Positions 33,655 to 44,533 of a stretch of 64,000 nt of DNA are shown in pieces (the first letter of the stretch is position 1; every line of letters starts with the position of its first letter). Source of the DNA: Smallanthus sonchifolius (taxonomy: Eukaryota; Streptophyta; Magnoliopsida; Asterales; Asteraceae); contig CM042023.1 in assembly GCA_023525975.1 (NCBI GenBank), positions 496,001 to 560,000 of the forward strand. Reading direction: 5' to 3'. The notes under the pieces were generated by a model. That model saw only the letters and a list, made by a program, of their open reading frames with translations, was not told the origin of the DNA and did no database searches. The position numbers and the translations under genes are program-made.

Positions 33655-35369
33655 GATGCAATTGAAACATAATTTAGAGTATTTATAAGGGTAGGTTGAT
33701 AAACCACTTTTTGAATACTTTATCTCATGTATGAATGTGTATTACATGATTATTTGTTTAAGAAAAAATTTGACAGCATTTCCCCTTATCTCTCAAGTGT
33801 GTGTGTGTGTATATATATATAAATATACCCGAGAAGCAAAGAGAAAATGACAACCGAATCTTTCTTAAATAAACAATCATGTAATACACATTCACATCCT
33901 AAATGAGATAAAGTATTCAAAAAGCAGTCCCAAATCGGGGACAGCCCGAAATTAATTTCTAAATCAATTTCGGGCTGGTATTTCTAAGCTACAAATTATC
34001 TATAAATTTTCATACAATATCGATATGAGATTTAGAACATAGATTGAACTTCCGTAAATTCTAACAAGTTATATACATCAAATATAGTTACTTTGAGTAT
34101 TAATAAAAAAATAAGGGCTCTTTTTTGTTGTCCAATGTGATTACGAAACATCATAAACACATTTATTTGATACTTAATTTGTAGAAATAAGAAGGTTATG
34201 TAATCTTATAATTATAATTTTCAGATTATAAAAAGAATTTTTCTATCAAATTTGCCTAAGGGAGCAACTGTCATTGACTTTGCTTAATTATATGATAAAC
34301 ACTGTTATTGGAAATAGTATGGTGGCTTTTCTGTTTGATGATTTTTTATTTTTATATAATTTTTGGAGGTCTGAAGTCTAAATAAAGTGTTGGATAGGGT
34401 TACAAAGATGGTTGCAACAGCAATGGTTTTCAGAGACACAAGCAATGGTTGTAACAAAGAAACACCAATATAATTAACCTTCATAATAAGTTTCTTATTA
34501 CTAACACAAATGCCAAAAGTGCCTACATATCCCCTAACTTTAACCAACTTATAATTGATTAACAGCTATCTAATCTGATTATCTAACTCTAACCAAATGC
34601 TACAAAGAAACACCAATATAATTGAGTATGGTGGACTGCATCTTTTCATGGTTCAACCTATGTAACTAAACTGTATTAAAAATGAACAAATCTATAGATA
34701 ATTTTCAGATTATAAAAGCAATAGCAACCCAGATTCGGGAAATTGAATGCTAAATAATTAAAATTCATCCAGCAATGAATTATCACAAATTCAAACAACA
34801 TAAACACATCCAAACACTATCTCTTTCATATCATGTAATCAGATTCAAAACACTAGTGGTTGGCCCCTAAAAAAATCAAATGTTTGCCCCTAAAAAAAAC
34901 CAAATCCTAATATACATCAAAATCTAAAATCAAACTCAAGGAATTGAGGAATTGGCGGGGGATGTAACTTACAGAAAGAGGAGATGGTGGTGCGGCGAGG
35001 AGGTGGTGGTGGACCGACGAGCAAGTGGTGGTGCGCTGCAGGTGGTGTGGTTGCAGGAGCTTCGCGATGGTTGCAGGTGCTTGGAGGTAAAAGCCGGCAA
35101 CGAAGTTAAGGGTTTGGGAGCGATTCTTCTATGAGGAAAGTGGGAAAGTGAGGTCACATGGAGGGAAATACCTCGCCATTATGTTTAAGGGTTTTAGCGG
35201 CGACATGTCGCCGCTAATGGTCTCGTCGCTAATACCCGTTAAACTCTAGCCGTTAGATCCAATCCTTATCAACGGTCAGGTTAAAACGATGGAGGAGCAC
35301 ACGGATGGCCAGAGGTGTCGCCGCTAAAAGCCTGTGTCGCCCCTAATTCCCTTATTTCTTGTAGTGAAA

Positions 35370-35833
35370 TTTAGGATGATACAAAAAGGGTTTCAAGTAT
35401 TTAGTAGAATATATAAATAGAGGTAAATATGTAAATAAAAGTAGAAATATAAAAAGTTACTACATGTATACTTTAAATAACAAAGTGAAAAATAAAAAAT
35501 TTAATATTTCTTCTACAATAAAAAGGTAATTACAAATTTTATGGAATATGATGCAACTCGTACGATGGTCGATTTAGAAATTATAACATTTAAAGGTGAA
35601 ACTTTTAAATCTAATGGTCCAGGACTGTTCATATAACAAGTTTTAAAAATATGTACAATATATTATCGTCATTTTGGAACTTAAAAACCGAACAAATAAA
35701 ACCGCATAGACCATTTATATATTTACTCTTAATTATTTTACTAAATATATATCATGAATTTAGGAACGTAAAAGAACATGCATGTGTGTAAGACTGATAT
35801 TTGCTTTAGCATCTTTTATAACTCCTGAGATTG
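35370..35833. other. AT-rich spacer
   Basis: No gene or element was recognised between the CACTA element and the LINE fragment. Confidence 0.4.
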
Positions 35834-35842
35834 ATTCTTATT

Positions 35843-36465
35843 TTTTTTTGAACGGCCAACAAAATCACCTTTATTACCACAATGGCGAGCCACTAACTAG
35901 CCAAAATACACCCAAAATGGCAGATAGCCAAAACACAAAAGAAAATAAACCAAAACAAACAATAATACACTGAACACCACCCAGGGCAGAAACAAGGAAA
36001 ATAAAGGAGAAGGTGAACCAGCTAACCGATGGCCCCTGCATCAAATTTCTTCCAATGTTCCCACGATAGTCTGCATCCGAGCCCGGTTTCGAACCCACAA
36101 AAATCCTTGAACCTTAATTTCCTCCACTATGTGTACCAGAGACAGTACCCTGTTCCCGAACCTCATCGAGTTCCTCAATCTCCAAATACTCCATATCGTA
36201 ATTTGTAATACAGCGTGCACCACCTTCTTATGCCGGGAAGAACCCTGCACATACTTCCAAGAATCCAGAAGATCTCTAACATTCGCTGCATAAAAGGGTA
36301 ATATCTTGCACCACATCGAGATGATCTGCCAAACATCTAGTGCGAATAAACAAGATAAGAGGACATGCTCCGAAGAGTCCATATGATCCCCGCAAAAAGC
36401 ACACCAAGGATCTTGGACATGAATGTTTCTTTTAATTAGAGCCTCCGTCGATGGAAGCTTGTCCA
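35843..36465 (-). mobile_element. 5'-truncated LINE fragment
   Basis: On the minus strand it encodes the reverse-transcriptase zinc-binding (zf-RVT) region typical of plant LINE ends: DPWCAFCGDHMDSSEHVLLSC, with C-x2-C and H-x4-C. It ends with a poly-A tract, seen as T's at 35843-35849. A 9-bp duplication, ATTCTTATT, flanks it at 35834-35842 and 36466-36474. The 141-residue frame runs off the truncated 5' end. It is a dead-on-arrival insertion. Confidence 0.9.
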
Positions 36466-36474
36466 ATTCTTATT

Positions 36475-37064
36475 CAACCATAGTTTTATTTTAGTTTACC
36501 CGGAAAACGATAAAAGATTACTGAAAGCTTAGTGAATAAATATAGTTTTTAATTGGTTGAGAAAAGGGGCACTAGCTAGGCAGCATGATCGAGTTGAGGG
36601 TTTCCATCATTAGAGTCGCTTGTGCTTTTAATCTTTGGTGTCTTTGGTGGGTTGACAAAATGTGCCTCGTGTTTTCACGGTGTCTCCGCTCCCACCCAAA
36701 TCACACTACTCACCTCGCATGGAGTAATATTACCTTTTCAACCAATCTTCGATCAAGCAACATATATATAATATACTTTATTAAACATAATTACTAAGGA
36801 TAAATCTTATTACTTATTAGTGGACAATAGATTTGTCCTTCTCTGATAGGTTAACTAAAAGAGACAAAAAAAAAGGTTGGATTTTTCGAGATAAATATTA
36901 GGTTATTATTTTTACTTAAGAATTTTTTTGAATAAGTTTCAATAACATCACCATGTAGCTTGAAATAAAGTGTAAGTTTGTGTGTATTTATAAATAAAAG
37001 TTTGTTTAATAATGAATAAACTTTATTAACAATTAGACTTTGACTAAAAAAATATTAAAGCTAT
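36475..37064. other. AT-rich spacer
   Basis: No gene was recognised; only short AT-biased frames occur. Confidence 0.4.
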
Positions 37065-37120
37065 CACAACAAGAAATCAAAGCATTAGTAGCGACATATG
37101 TTGCCGCTAAAAGCCCATAC
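37065..37120. mobile_element. CACTA-like terminal fragment
   Basis: CACAACAAGAAATCAAAGC is followed by AGTAGCGACATATG and TTGCCGCTAAAAGCCC. This resembles the terminus and subterminal blocks of the CACTA element at 29-35 kb. No matching second end was found, so it is a stub. Confidence 0.5.
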
Positions 37121-37993
37121 TTTCTAAACACATGCGAATACGAATAAAAGAATGCAAATTTGCATCTTTATATCTACATGTCAACAAAGTCATACACATG
37201 TGAATTATCAGGTATGAGGATACTATTGACAAAACCATTTCAAAGTCTACTTATGACAACGACCCATGAAGTAGCTATGAATCGGGTCGGTCCTTTTTAT
37301 CAAGTATATGTGAACTTGGCTACAACTTTTGCCTATTTCAATTTCATGAAATCAATCAATTCTTCACAATAGTCTTAATTCAAATCAACTCCTACTGACC
37401 TGATCGACAACAGACATTTAGAATAAAAAATTTTACTCTTCCTGATGACCTGATCGACAACAGACATTTAGAATAAAATTTTTTACTCTTGGATCTTAAA
37501 CGTGCTAATATTAAACGCGGTGTACAATTAGTAAAATAAATCAAAATAAGTCTGTAGCTTTACTTATGGCATATATCATGCACCTCTTGTCTAACTTGAG
37601 GCATGAGCATTAGCAATTGGCTTTGCCAGATTTGATCAATGTGTATACTTTGCTAGTAGAGATATCTCAATAGATGTTGACGGTCAACATCTTCTTGAGA
37701 TTTATGGTGGACTCATTCATTCAAACATTATTTATGGTGGACTCATTCATTCAAACATCTCTTTTCTATGTACCTAATGATTTGTAATAAATCTTACATG
37801 TCTTCAATGTAGTAACATATACTCCTAGGTGAACAAATGATGGAGCTCTCCTCAAGTCCGTTTGTGAAAAGAGCGGACTCAAACTTGAAAAGTCAGAGTC
37901 CACTTATGGGAAGAATTGACTCCTCATATACCAAAATAGTTTAAAAAAAACCTAGAAACCAAATGGGACGTACAGTCCAATACGTATTGACTT

Positions 37994-38032
<39 letters not shown>

Positions 38033-38305
38033 TTGTTGACTTTAAGTTCAAATGATAGAATGTTTTAGGTCTTTGATTTTGGGATCTAATATCGGTACAT
38101 CACCCCCTCCTCGAATTAGACCTACTCATATCATATGGGTCGTATTGCTCAATACGGGCCATATCATGCTTAATTAAGCCGACATCATTCCAGACATGTC
38201 ACATCAGTCATGTCGAGACATTAATACGGGACGTATTGTAGGCGAATAAAAGTAATACGACATGTATTGTATTTATCATGCAGTCCGTATGAGTAAAAAC
38301 ATACC
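37121..38305. other. intergenic sequence with two short direct duplications
   Basis: A 50-bp-period duplication around TGACCTGATCGACAACAGAC lies at 37395-37490. A second, around TTTATGGTGGACTCATTCAT, lies at 37700-37760. A (TA)n(GT)n microsatellite is at 37995-38032. No gene was recognised. Confidence 0.6.
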
Positions 38306-38614
38306 CTATAGGGCAGCGCCCCCAAGAATCCTTAAAACGTTTTAGGCTCGGGACGTGTAAAAAAAAAACAGGCCCCGATAATATAACTCAATAATCTAAT
38401 ATAAAAAAAACCATAATACAATCCCTATTTTTTATTAAGTTTAAAAAAATGCTTAGGCCTTTTAATTTTTATATGAGTTTAATTACAACTTGAGTATTTT
38501 TTTTAAACAATTAGGGCTACATGTACAAGTAATGGACTAGTGAGATTGGGTTTAAAACTAAAAATATATAAATTTTTTGTGTGTGTATGTGTGTGTGTGT
38601 GTGTATATATATAT

Positions 38615-38943
38615 GGAATGGTTCAAATGATAACCAATTATTTTTATGATAACCGTGATAACCACTCTCAAACAATCACATAATTTATAAATTATTGTTT
38701 TTTAATTGTTAAAAGAGTATCTAAGTATTTTGAACATATATCTTGAACATAAATACGGAAATGCTGGGCCTTACATATACATACTAAATAATGTTACATA
38801 TACGTGACACATAGTGTTTACATATATGTAACACATATATGTAACACTAACAGAATGATAATTGTTACATATATGTAACACTATGTTTGAGTGTGGTTAT
38901 CATGGTTATCACATAAATTTTGGTTATCATTTGAACCTCACCC
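38615..38943. mobile_element. MITE bounded by TA repeats (first of three)
   Basis: The inverted arms GGTTCAAATGATAACCAA and their complement pair over about 60 bp, including TGATAACCACTCTCAAACA against TGTTTGAGTGTGGTTATCA. TA repeats lie on both sides. The middle has repeated TTACATATATGTAACA palindromes. Confidence 0.75.
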
Positions 38944-38955
38944 TATATATATATA

Positions 38956-39322
38956 GGGGTATGTTCTTTTGAGAACCAAAAGAACCGTACAAAACGTGTA
39001 CACATCGCTTCGGTGCATAAAGTAAAATCGAACAATTATGTTTTATTTTTCTATTCTCACTCTTAATTTGAGTTTATCTCTTCTCTCCTGGATTTTTTTA
39101 AAAAAGGTATAAAAATAAGCATATATGCATTCATTTGTGCATATAGTGTGAGTGCATATAATATGCATTTAAAAAAGCGACTATAAATTCCAGGTCTTTT
39201 AAAACCAAACCTTAAACATATTGAAATCTACATGAATTCTAGTCAATTTATATTAAAAATAGTGTAAGAGTAATGCGGTTCTCACGGTTCTTAACATATT
39301 GTTGGTTCTCAAAAGAATGTCT

Positions 39323-39324
<2 letters not shown>
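38956..39324. mobile_element. MITE bounded by TA repeats (second of three)
   Basis: The inverted ends GTTCTTTTGAGAACCA (from about 38963) and TGGTTCTCAAAAGAA (ending about 39318) enclose AT-rich DNA. The right side abuts a TA run of roughly 80 bp (39325-39404). Confidence 0.75.
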
Positions 39325-39404
<80 letters not shown>

Positions 39405-39406
<2 letters not shown>

Positions 39407-39934
39407 TTGGGTTAATAAGAAAACTTATTTTAATAAGAGAATCAAAAAACTTCTCATTATTGGCACTTTTGTAATTATACTATCATTATATATTTTCAAA
39501 AACTTAACCCTCTCATACACCTCGAAAACCTAAACCCCCCATCCCCACCCCCCGAAAACCTAAACTCCCCTCACACACCCCCACCTCACCCCTAAAAACC
39601 TAAACCCCCACCCCCTAAAACCTAAACCCCCCACCCACCCCTAAAAACCTAACCCCCCATCCCTACAAAACCTAACCTAAAAACTTAACCCAAAAGCTAA
39701 ACTAAACTTTAAAGTTAAACCGACTATTTTTACGAGTTTTTTTTATGAAATGAGGCAAATGAGAGAAATATTTTGGTTTTTTTAGTTTTTTGTTTTTTTT
39801 TTTGTTTTATTATTTTTTTTGTTTTTTTAGGGTTTTCTTTTCTTACAAAAATTGTGTCATTAATTACGAAAATATCATTAATGAGGAGTTTCTTGGTTCC
39901 CTCTAGAAGAACAAGTTTTCTCATGATCTTCTCC
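39405..39934. mobile_element. MITE-like module with C-rich centre (third of three)
   Basis: The weak inverted ends (TAAGAAAACTTATTTT and AGAACAAGTTTTCTCA) lie between TA and CA/TA microsatellites. The centre (39525-39700) is a run of CCTAAAACC-like units that looks like degenerate telomere repeat but is not a regular CCCTAAA array. Confidence 0.55.
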
Positions 39935-40054
39935 ACACACACACACATATATATATATATAATCTAAAAAAAATAAAAACTTTGGGCCCCTGAGGAGACC
40001 GGGCCCTGGACGCTCGCTCTCCCCGCCCCCCTAAAGGTCGGCCTTGCTATAGGG

Positions 40055-41203
40055 CTCGTATTGTAGATAGAAAAAGGTAATACAACCGTAGTATTAGTGC
40101 TGGTGTATTGATAAGATGGGTGTAGTGTACCGATAAGCCTTTCCTTGGTTCAAAGACACGAGATCAAAGCAAGTGAAAATAGTATGTGTAATCTTAGCTC
40201 GATCTGTATCTAACCATTTTTAATGTTTTATTTATTTGACTTTATTTTAATATAGGATTAGAAACGGACGAACGAATATTAATGTGAGAATTTGAAGAGT
40301 GATAGCTATTAAAAAGTATATTTGTTGATACGATTTGACGTGGTAAAACCGAACCATTACTAACGGTTTGGTTTCACGGTTTAGGTTTTATTGGATTTTA
40401 TATAACACTAAAATCACACACGAGGAGTACTGAGAAAAACTCAAAATAGCAACAATAACATTGATATTCAACAAATTAAAAGAAAATTAAAATTATTAAT
40501 TAAAAATAATGACGACGGTGAGAGATTGGGACCTTCCTAAGACGCCAACAGAAGTCCGTAGTTTCTTGGGATGGACCTTATAATTTTAGTATAAGTGATT
40601 GGCCAAATAACTTATAAACAACACACACATCAGCCTCATATTCTAGGCTCAAAAATATTTAATATATATTAAAAGGCATCTTTGGAGTGTGAGGTAAAAT
40701 AAATGTAGCAAGTTTACAAGTGAAAATGCAAGATGTACAAGCTTTTATGAATTATTTTTTTTTTTTAATTTACAATTGTAGTTTGCATTAAAGTCCTTGG
40801 AGGTTGGAAGTTAAACAAAAAAATAGATTGGGTCTGGTGGTAACCTTGGTTTATGTTCCAGCAACGTAACCGACCCTAGTTCAAAACCCGTAGCCACATT
40901 TTGGCCGGTTTTAACGCATTTCAGGCTATTTTTTATTAAATATTTTTTTCTTTCTTGAGTTATTTTTCTTTATTTTATAACCATACATTCTTTTTACACC
41001 GGGTGAGCTTACATAAACGTTTTGATTTTATTTTATAGGGTTTCGAAGACGTTAATTTCTTTCAAGTAAGTTAACTTCTTCCGGGGTTTAACACGTCGTA
41101 ATACGCGTGGATAAAAGCTAATATTATCTTCCGGAAACCCCCGCAACGGAAAGTTACAAGCGGTCACTCCATTGACTTGTCAAGGTTGCAATAACAAATG
41201 TTG

Positions 41204-41253
<50 letters not shown>

Positions 41254-41610
41254 TAAAAGTTAATGTCGTAAGGAGAAAGGAAAGGTACAAGCGGTCACTC
41301 CCTCATGAGAGGAGAGAGAAAGCGGAAAAGGAACCCTAAAAAATGATGACAAAATATTAGCACAAACAAAAAAGTGTTTTTTACTTGATTGTTCCAAGGA
41401 TCAGTAGTGTCTATCAACACCCCCACCTCACCTGACATTTTCAAGAGAGAAACAGAGAGTGTGATCATTAAAAAACAAGGTTCTATTCAGAAAAGGAGAA
41501 AGGTGACGTGATCTTAAGGGGTTTGTTTATTTAACACTTTTCTGATACCATCCATTTTCATATTCCACCAAAATTAGTTGTTGTTTCATCTTAGCTAGAA
41601 TTTATTTATC
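40055..41610 (+). promoter_or_regulatory. upstream region of the bHLH gene
   Basis: The region holds a SINE-like segment (40830-40940), a (TA)n run at 41206-41251, and a 24-bp direct duplication containing TACAAGCGGTCACTCC on either side of that run (41150-41173 and about 41276-41299). The roughly 200 bp before the ATG include CT- and GA-rich leader sequence. Confidence 0.45.
40830..40940 (+). mobile_element. SINE-like tRNA-related sequence
   Basis: GGGTCTGGTGGT (A-box-like) and AGTTCAAAACC (B-box-like, 40878-40888) have tRNA-like spacing. A T-rich tail (TATTTTTTATTAAATATTTT) follows. No target duplication was assigned. Confidence 0.45.
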
Positions 41611-43321
41611 ATGCATGGGTTGGTGTATGATCATATAGATCAGAAAACTATTATGTGTTCTAGGAGAGAAGAACAAGAACCGGTAGAAAAGGAAGCTGGT
41701 TATCAAAACACACCATCAATTGTTCAACATCAAAACATGGGTATGAATGATTACTCATATACATCATCATCAGAAGTCTCTCCGATCTTGCACCCACAGC
41801 AACAGCCATGGATCATACCTCAAGTATTCCACCACCACAGCACCCCAGATCTTGCCTTCCCTGCTGGAGAGTACCTCTTCCCTCCACCACCTCCGCCGCC
41901 ATCACTGTCCGGGTATGGTGGTTTGTTTAATAGGAGGGTTCCTGGTGGATTACAGTTCGCATACGAGGGTAGTACGTCGTCATCGGACCACAACAACTTA
42001 AGGCTCATATCCGAGACACTGGGCCAGATGGTTCAACCAGGGTCTATGCCGTTTGGGCTCCAAGCTGAAATGGGTAAGATGACTGCTCAAGAGATCATGG
42101 ATGCTAAAGCTTTAGCAGCTTCAAAGAGCCATAGTGAAGCAGAACGACGACGTAGAGAGAGAATCAACAATCATCTTGCTAAACTCCGTAGCTTACTCCC
42201 CAGCACCACCAAAGTAAGTATTCTATCTTAATTTGTGAAACCATCCAAAATTAAATTTACCAAAAAGGTGGGCAACGTCGTACTCAAAGTATCACAATAA
42301 TTATTTAGTTTGAAGATCTTTGACCGTAAAAGAAAACTCTAAACGGAGATCTCATAAATAAATTAAAACAACATTTCTTCATATCATTTTTATGGAATCC
42401 AAAACCCCACCATCATACATGACTTATTAAATTGAAACATGTATATGTCTTAAATTCTTTAACTATATATATATGGTTATTTTGTTAATAAGTCAATCAT
42501 GTTTTCTTTCAGTTTCCATTAATTATTTTTCTTACACATACATAAATGACAAGGTGTGTATCATATGAGCATGCTGCATGCATATCTTTGAGTGCCTATA
42601 TATACACGGGAATTTAAAACATTTTAAGTTAATGATTCAATAGATCATGTCTTATAGTTATTGGAATATCTTATATATACATCAGCCTAATTTGATACGT
42701 AGAAAACTAATTTAACCTTCTAAGTATGTAATTTTAGATATCTCTCAAGGAAAAACAAAAAGGTTTTAGTGAAAACATGGATGATGTTTTTAGTTGTAAC
42801 ATTATGTTCATGTTCTAATTAAAGTTTATTAATTAATTATGTGATTATGGTTGGTGTAGACGGACAAGGCTTCATTGTTAGCTGAAGTCATACAGCATGT
42901 GAAGGAGCTGAAGCGTCAGACATCCATAATAGCGGAACAAAGTCCAGTCCCTACAGAGACTGATGAGTTGACCATTGACAACACGTCTGACGAACAAGGC
43001 AATTTAGTCATCAGAGCATCATTATGCTGTGAGGACCGATCCGATCTTTTACCGGACCTCATCAAAACCCTAAAAGCTCTTAGGCTGAGAACCCTAAAAG
43101 CCGAGATCACAACACTTGGGGGTCGTATGAAGAACGTCTTGTTCATCACCGGAGATCAAGATCCGAACAACAACGGTACCACCAATTACTCGATAAACAT
43201 GATCCAAGAAGCATTCAAAGCAGTGATGGAGAAAACAAATGGGGATCATGAATCTTCTTCTGGAAGTGTAAAGAGACAAAGAACAAACAACATCAATGTT
43301 CTTGATCATCATAGGACATGA
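41611..43321 (+). CDS. bHLH transcription factor, TMO5/bHLH30 group
   Basis: Two coding exons (41611-42213, 42860-43321) join in phase 0 inside the HLH loop (PSTTK/TDKAS) to give 354 residues. The N-terminal half is Q/H/P-rich with an eight-proline run. LQAEMGKMTAQEIMDAKALA precedes the bHLH at about 172-222 (SHSEAERRRRERINNHLAKL), whose H-E-R pattern suits E-box binding. An ACT-like dimerisation region follows (about 249-300: LVIRASLCCEDRSDLLPDLI, LRLRTLKAEITTLGGRMKNV). It ends with a KRQR basic patch. Arabidopsis relatives bHLH30 (T5L1) and bHLH32 (TMO5) act in the nucleus with LHW partners to drive periclinal divisions in vascular tissue. Group membership is firm; the exact orthologue is inferred. 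Confidence 0.95.
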
Positions 43322-43665
43322 TCATATATGTGTCATCCTAAAGAACTTCAGGACTTGCTCCTTTAAGAATTTCTGTTGTTGAGCTCTTGGGTTTAAGTCT
43401 TTTGTTTTCACTTTATTAATTATGTGTGTTCTTTTTGCATCTTTTTATGTTCCATATATATATGGAACTTTTGTTCGATTAAATGATATGATCGATGTGT
43501 TGTTTGAAGTTATTATGTCAATAGATCGAGAAAAGACAGCAAGTACCATCTGGGTTATGTCCTTATGAATTTCCTATTTCCCTTATCTCATTTATATTTA
43601 TGTTATGTATGTATATATGTTTGAGTATAGGAACCGGATTGAATAAAAAGTGAAATTTCTGTGAC
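43322..43665. other. bHLH 3' UTR and short spacer
   Basis: T-rich 3' sequence with GTTCGATTAAATGA-like motifs. No gene was recognised before the small ORF that follows. Confidence 0.4.
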
Positions 43666-43860
43666 ATGCATGCGAAACGGGTTAGGACCGCCTTGATCCT
43701 CTACTATTTCTTAGTGTTTTTACTTGTTGATATTTTGGTCTTCGTTTCAAAAGCCGTGAATTGGACAGTTATTGGAACAAACAAAACAAGAACATCGGTA
43801 AAAATGGAACAAGAACATAAGCCAAAGCCTCCTTCAAAGTCACCAGATCAAAGAAATTAG
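43666..43860 (+). CDS. small secreted-peptide-like ORF, unrecognised
   Basis: A 64-residue frame starts at an ATG. Basic residues (KRVRT) are followed by a long hydrophobic stretch (residues 9-28, ALILYYFLVFLLVDILVFVS) that could be a signal peptide or membrane anchor. A short linker then leads to a basic, proline-rich tail ending PKPPSKSPDQRN-stop. The organisation suits a small secreted peptide precursor. The last 12 residues share PxPPS and a terminal N with IDA-like peptides, but the match is loose. No family is assigned, and a chance ORF is possible. Confidence 0.35.
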   Translation: MHAKRVRTALILYYFLVFLLVDILVFVSKAVNWTVIGTNKTRTSVKMEQEHKPKPPSKSPDQRN

Positions 43861-44524
43861 AAGAATCGTTCGGTCTAGTAAACGGTTAGTATTGGATCCG
43901 ACCCACAACTAAATCAAGATTGGAGTTCCATATCCTCTTACTTGGCGTCGTTTTGGATGGTTTCACCATTAACGATTCTTCACTGTTAGCTTCATCTTCT
44001 TCGGATCACCAGTTTTGATAGTAATTTGAAATTTAAGATTTTACGGTTTGCTTCATAAACATTTTAAAATCCCAAACCGCAGAACGTCAGCTTTCAATGT
44101 TTCATCCCCCTTTTCCCTCGATCTCCTTCCCGCAACCCCACTGTGCTAAAATCGAGAAATCAGAGATGGATTGGTTGTTAATTGGTTCGATTTGCAAATC
44201 TGTGCAGCGGTGATCAAGGCAAAAATTGGTGTTCTTAACGAAGGTTTGTTCATCGGTTTTCACCATTAACGTACTCGGTCAAAGATTCACATATTTTCGA
44301 TATGGGTTTTCCCTTTTCAGTTATGAACAGCCCCACGACTGTGTGAAGAACACACGTAGAAAGTTATAGAGAGAGATATATAGAGAGGAAGTTTTTTTGA
44401 GGAAGAAGATGGACCTTTTTTTGTTTAATTAATTTAATATTCCAAATAGGTCCCATCATACCCTTTATTGTTATTTTTTTCTATAGTAGTAAAGGCACTA
44501 TGGTCATTTTCTTTAAATCTAACA
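43861..44524. other. intergenic spacer
   Basis: GGTTTTCACCATTAACG-like blocks occur twice (about 43960 and 44257). No gene was recognised. Confidence 0.4.
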
Positions 44525-44533
44525 TCAAATCTA

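Larger units (their letters stand above)
29002..35366 (-). mobile_element. degenerate CACTA (En/Spm) transposon
   Basis: It starts CACTACAAGA (29002) and ends TCTTGTAGTG (35366), with AAA on both sides as the 3-bp duplication. Subterminal blocks of GTCGCCGCTAA and TCGCCCCTAA occur at both ends, as is typical of CACTA elements. Coding remnants run on the minus strand: the N-terminal transposase-associated domain at 33.3-33.65 kb and a terminal exon at 29.42-29.55 kb. The transposase core is missing and a 2.3-kb repeat (copy A) occupies the middle. GC-rich sequence at 34930-35150 near the N-terminal side may be its old 5' leader. Confidence 0.88.
38314..40046. mobile_element. hAT-like element filled with nested MITEs
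   Basis: The 8-bp duplication CTATAGGG flanks it at 38306-38313 and 40047-40054. The ends CAGCGCCCCC and the complement of CAAGGCCGACC are weakly inverted. The interior has no transposase. Instead it holds three MITE-like modules separated by TA microsatellites, and a C-rich stretch. Confidence 0.7.

Noticed and set aside
39273..39533. 86-residue frame containing a long Ile-Tyr repeat
   Set aside because: It is a translation of the TA microsatellite.
39525..39700. Interstitial telomere array
   Set aside because: Units such as CCTAAAACC vary in length and are interspersed with C runs; no regular CCCTAAA tract exists.
41820..42008. Antisense glycine-rich frame in bHLH exon 1
   Set aside because: It is the shadow of the proline-coding tract of the bHLH protein.
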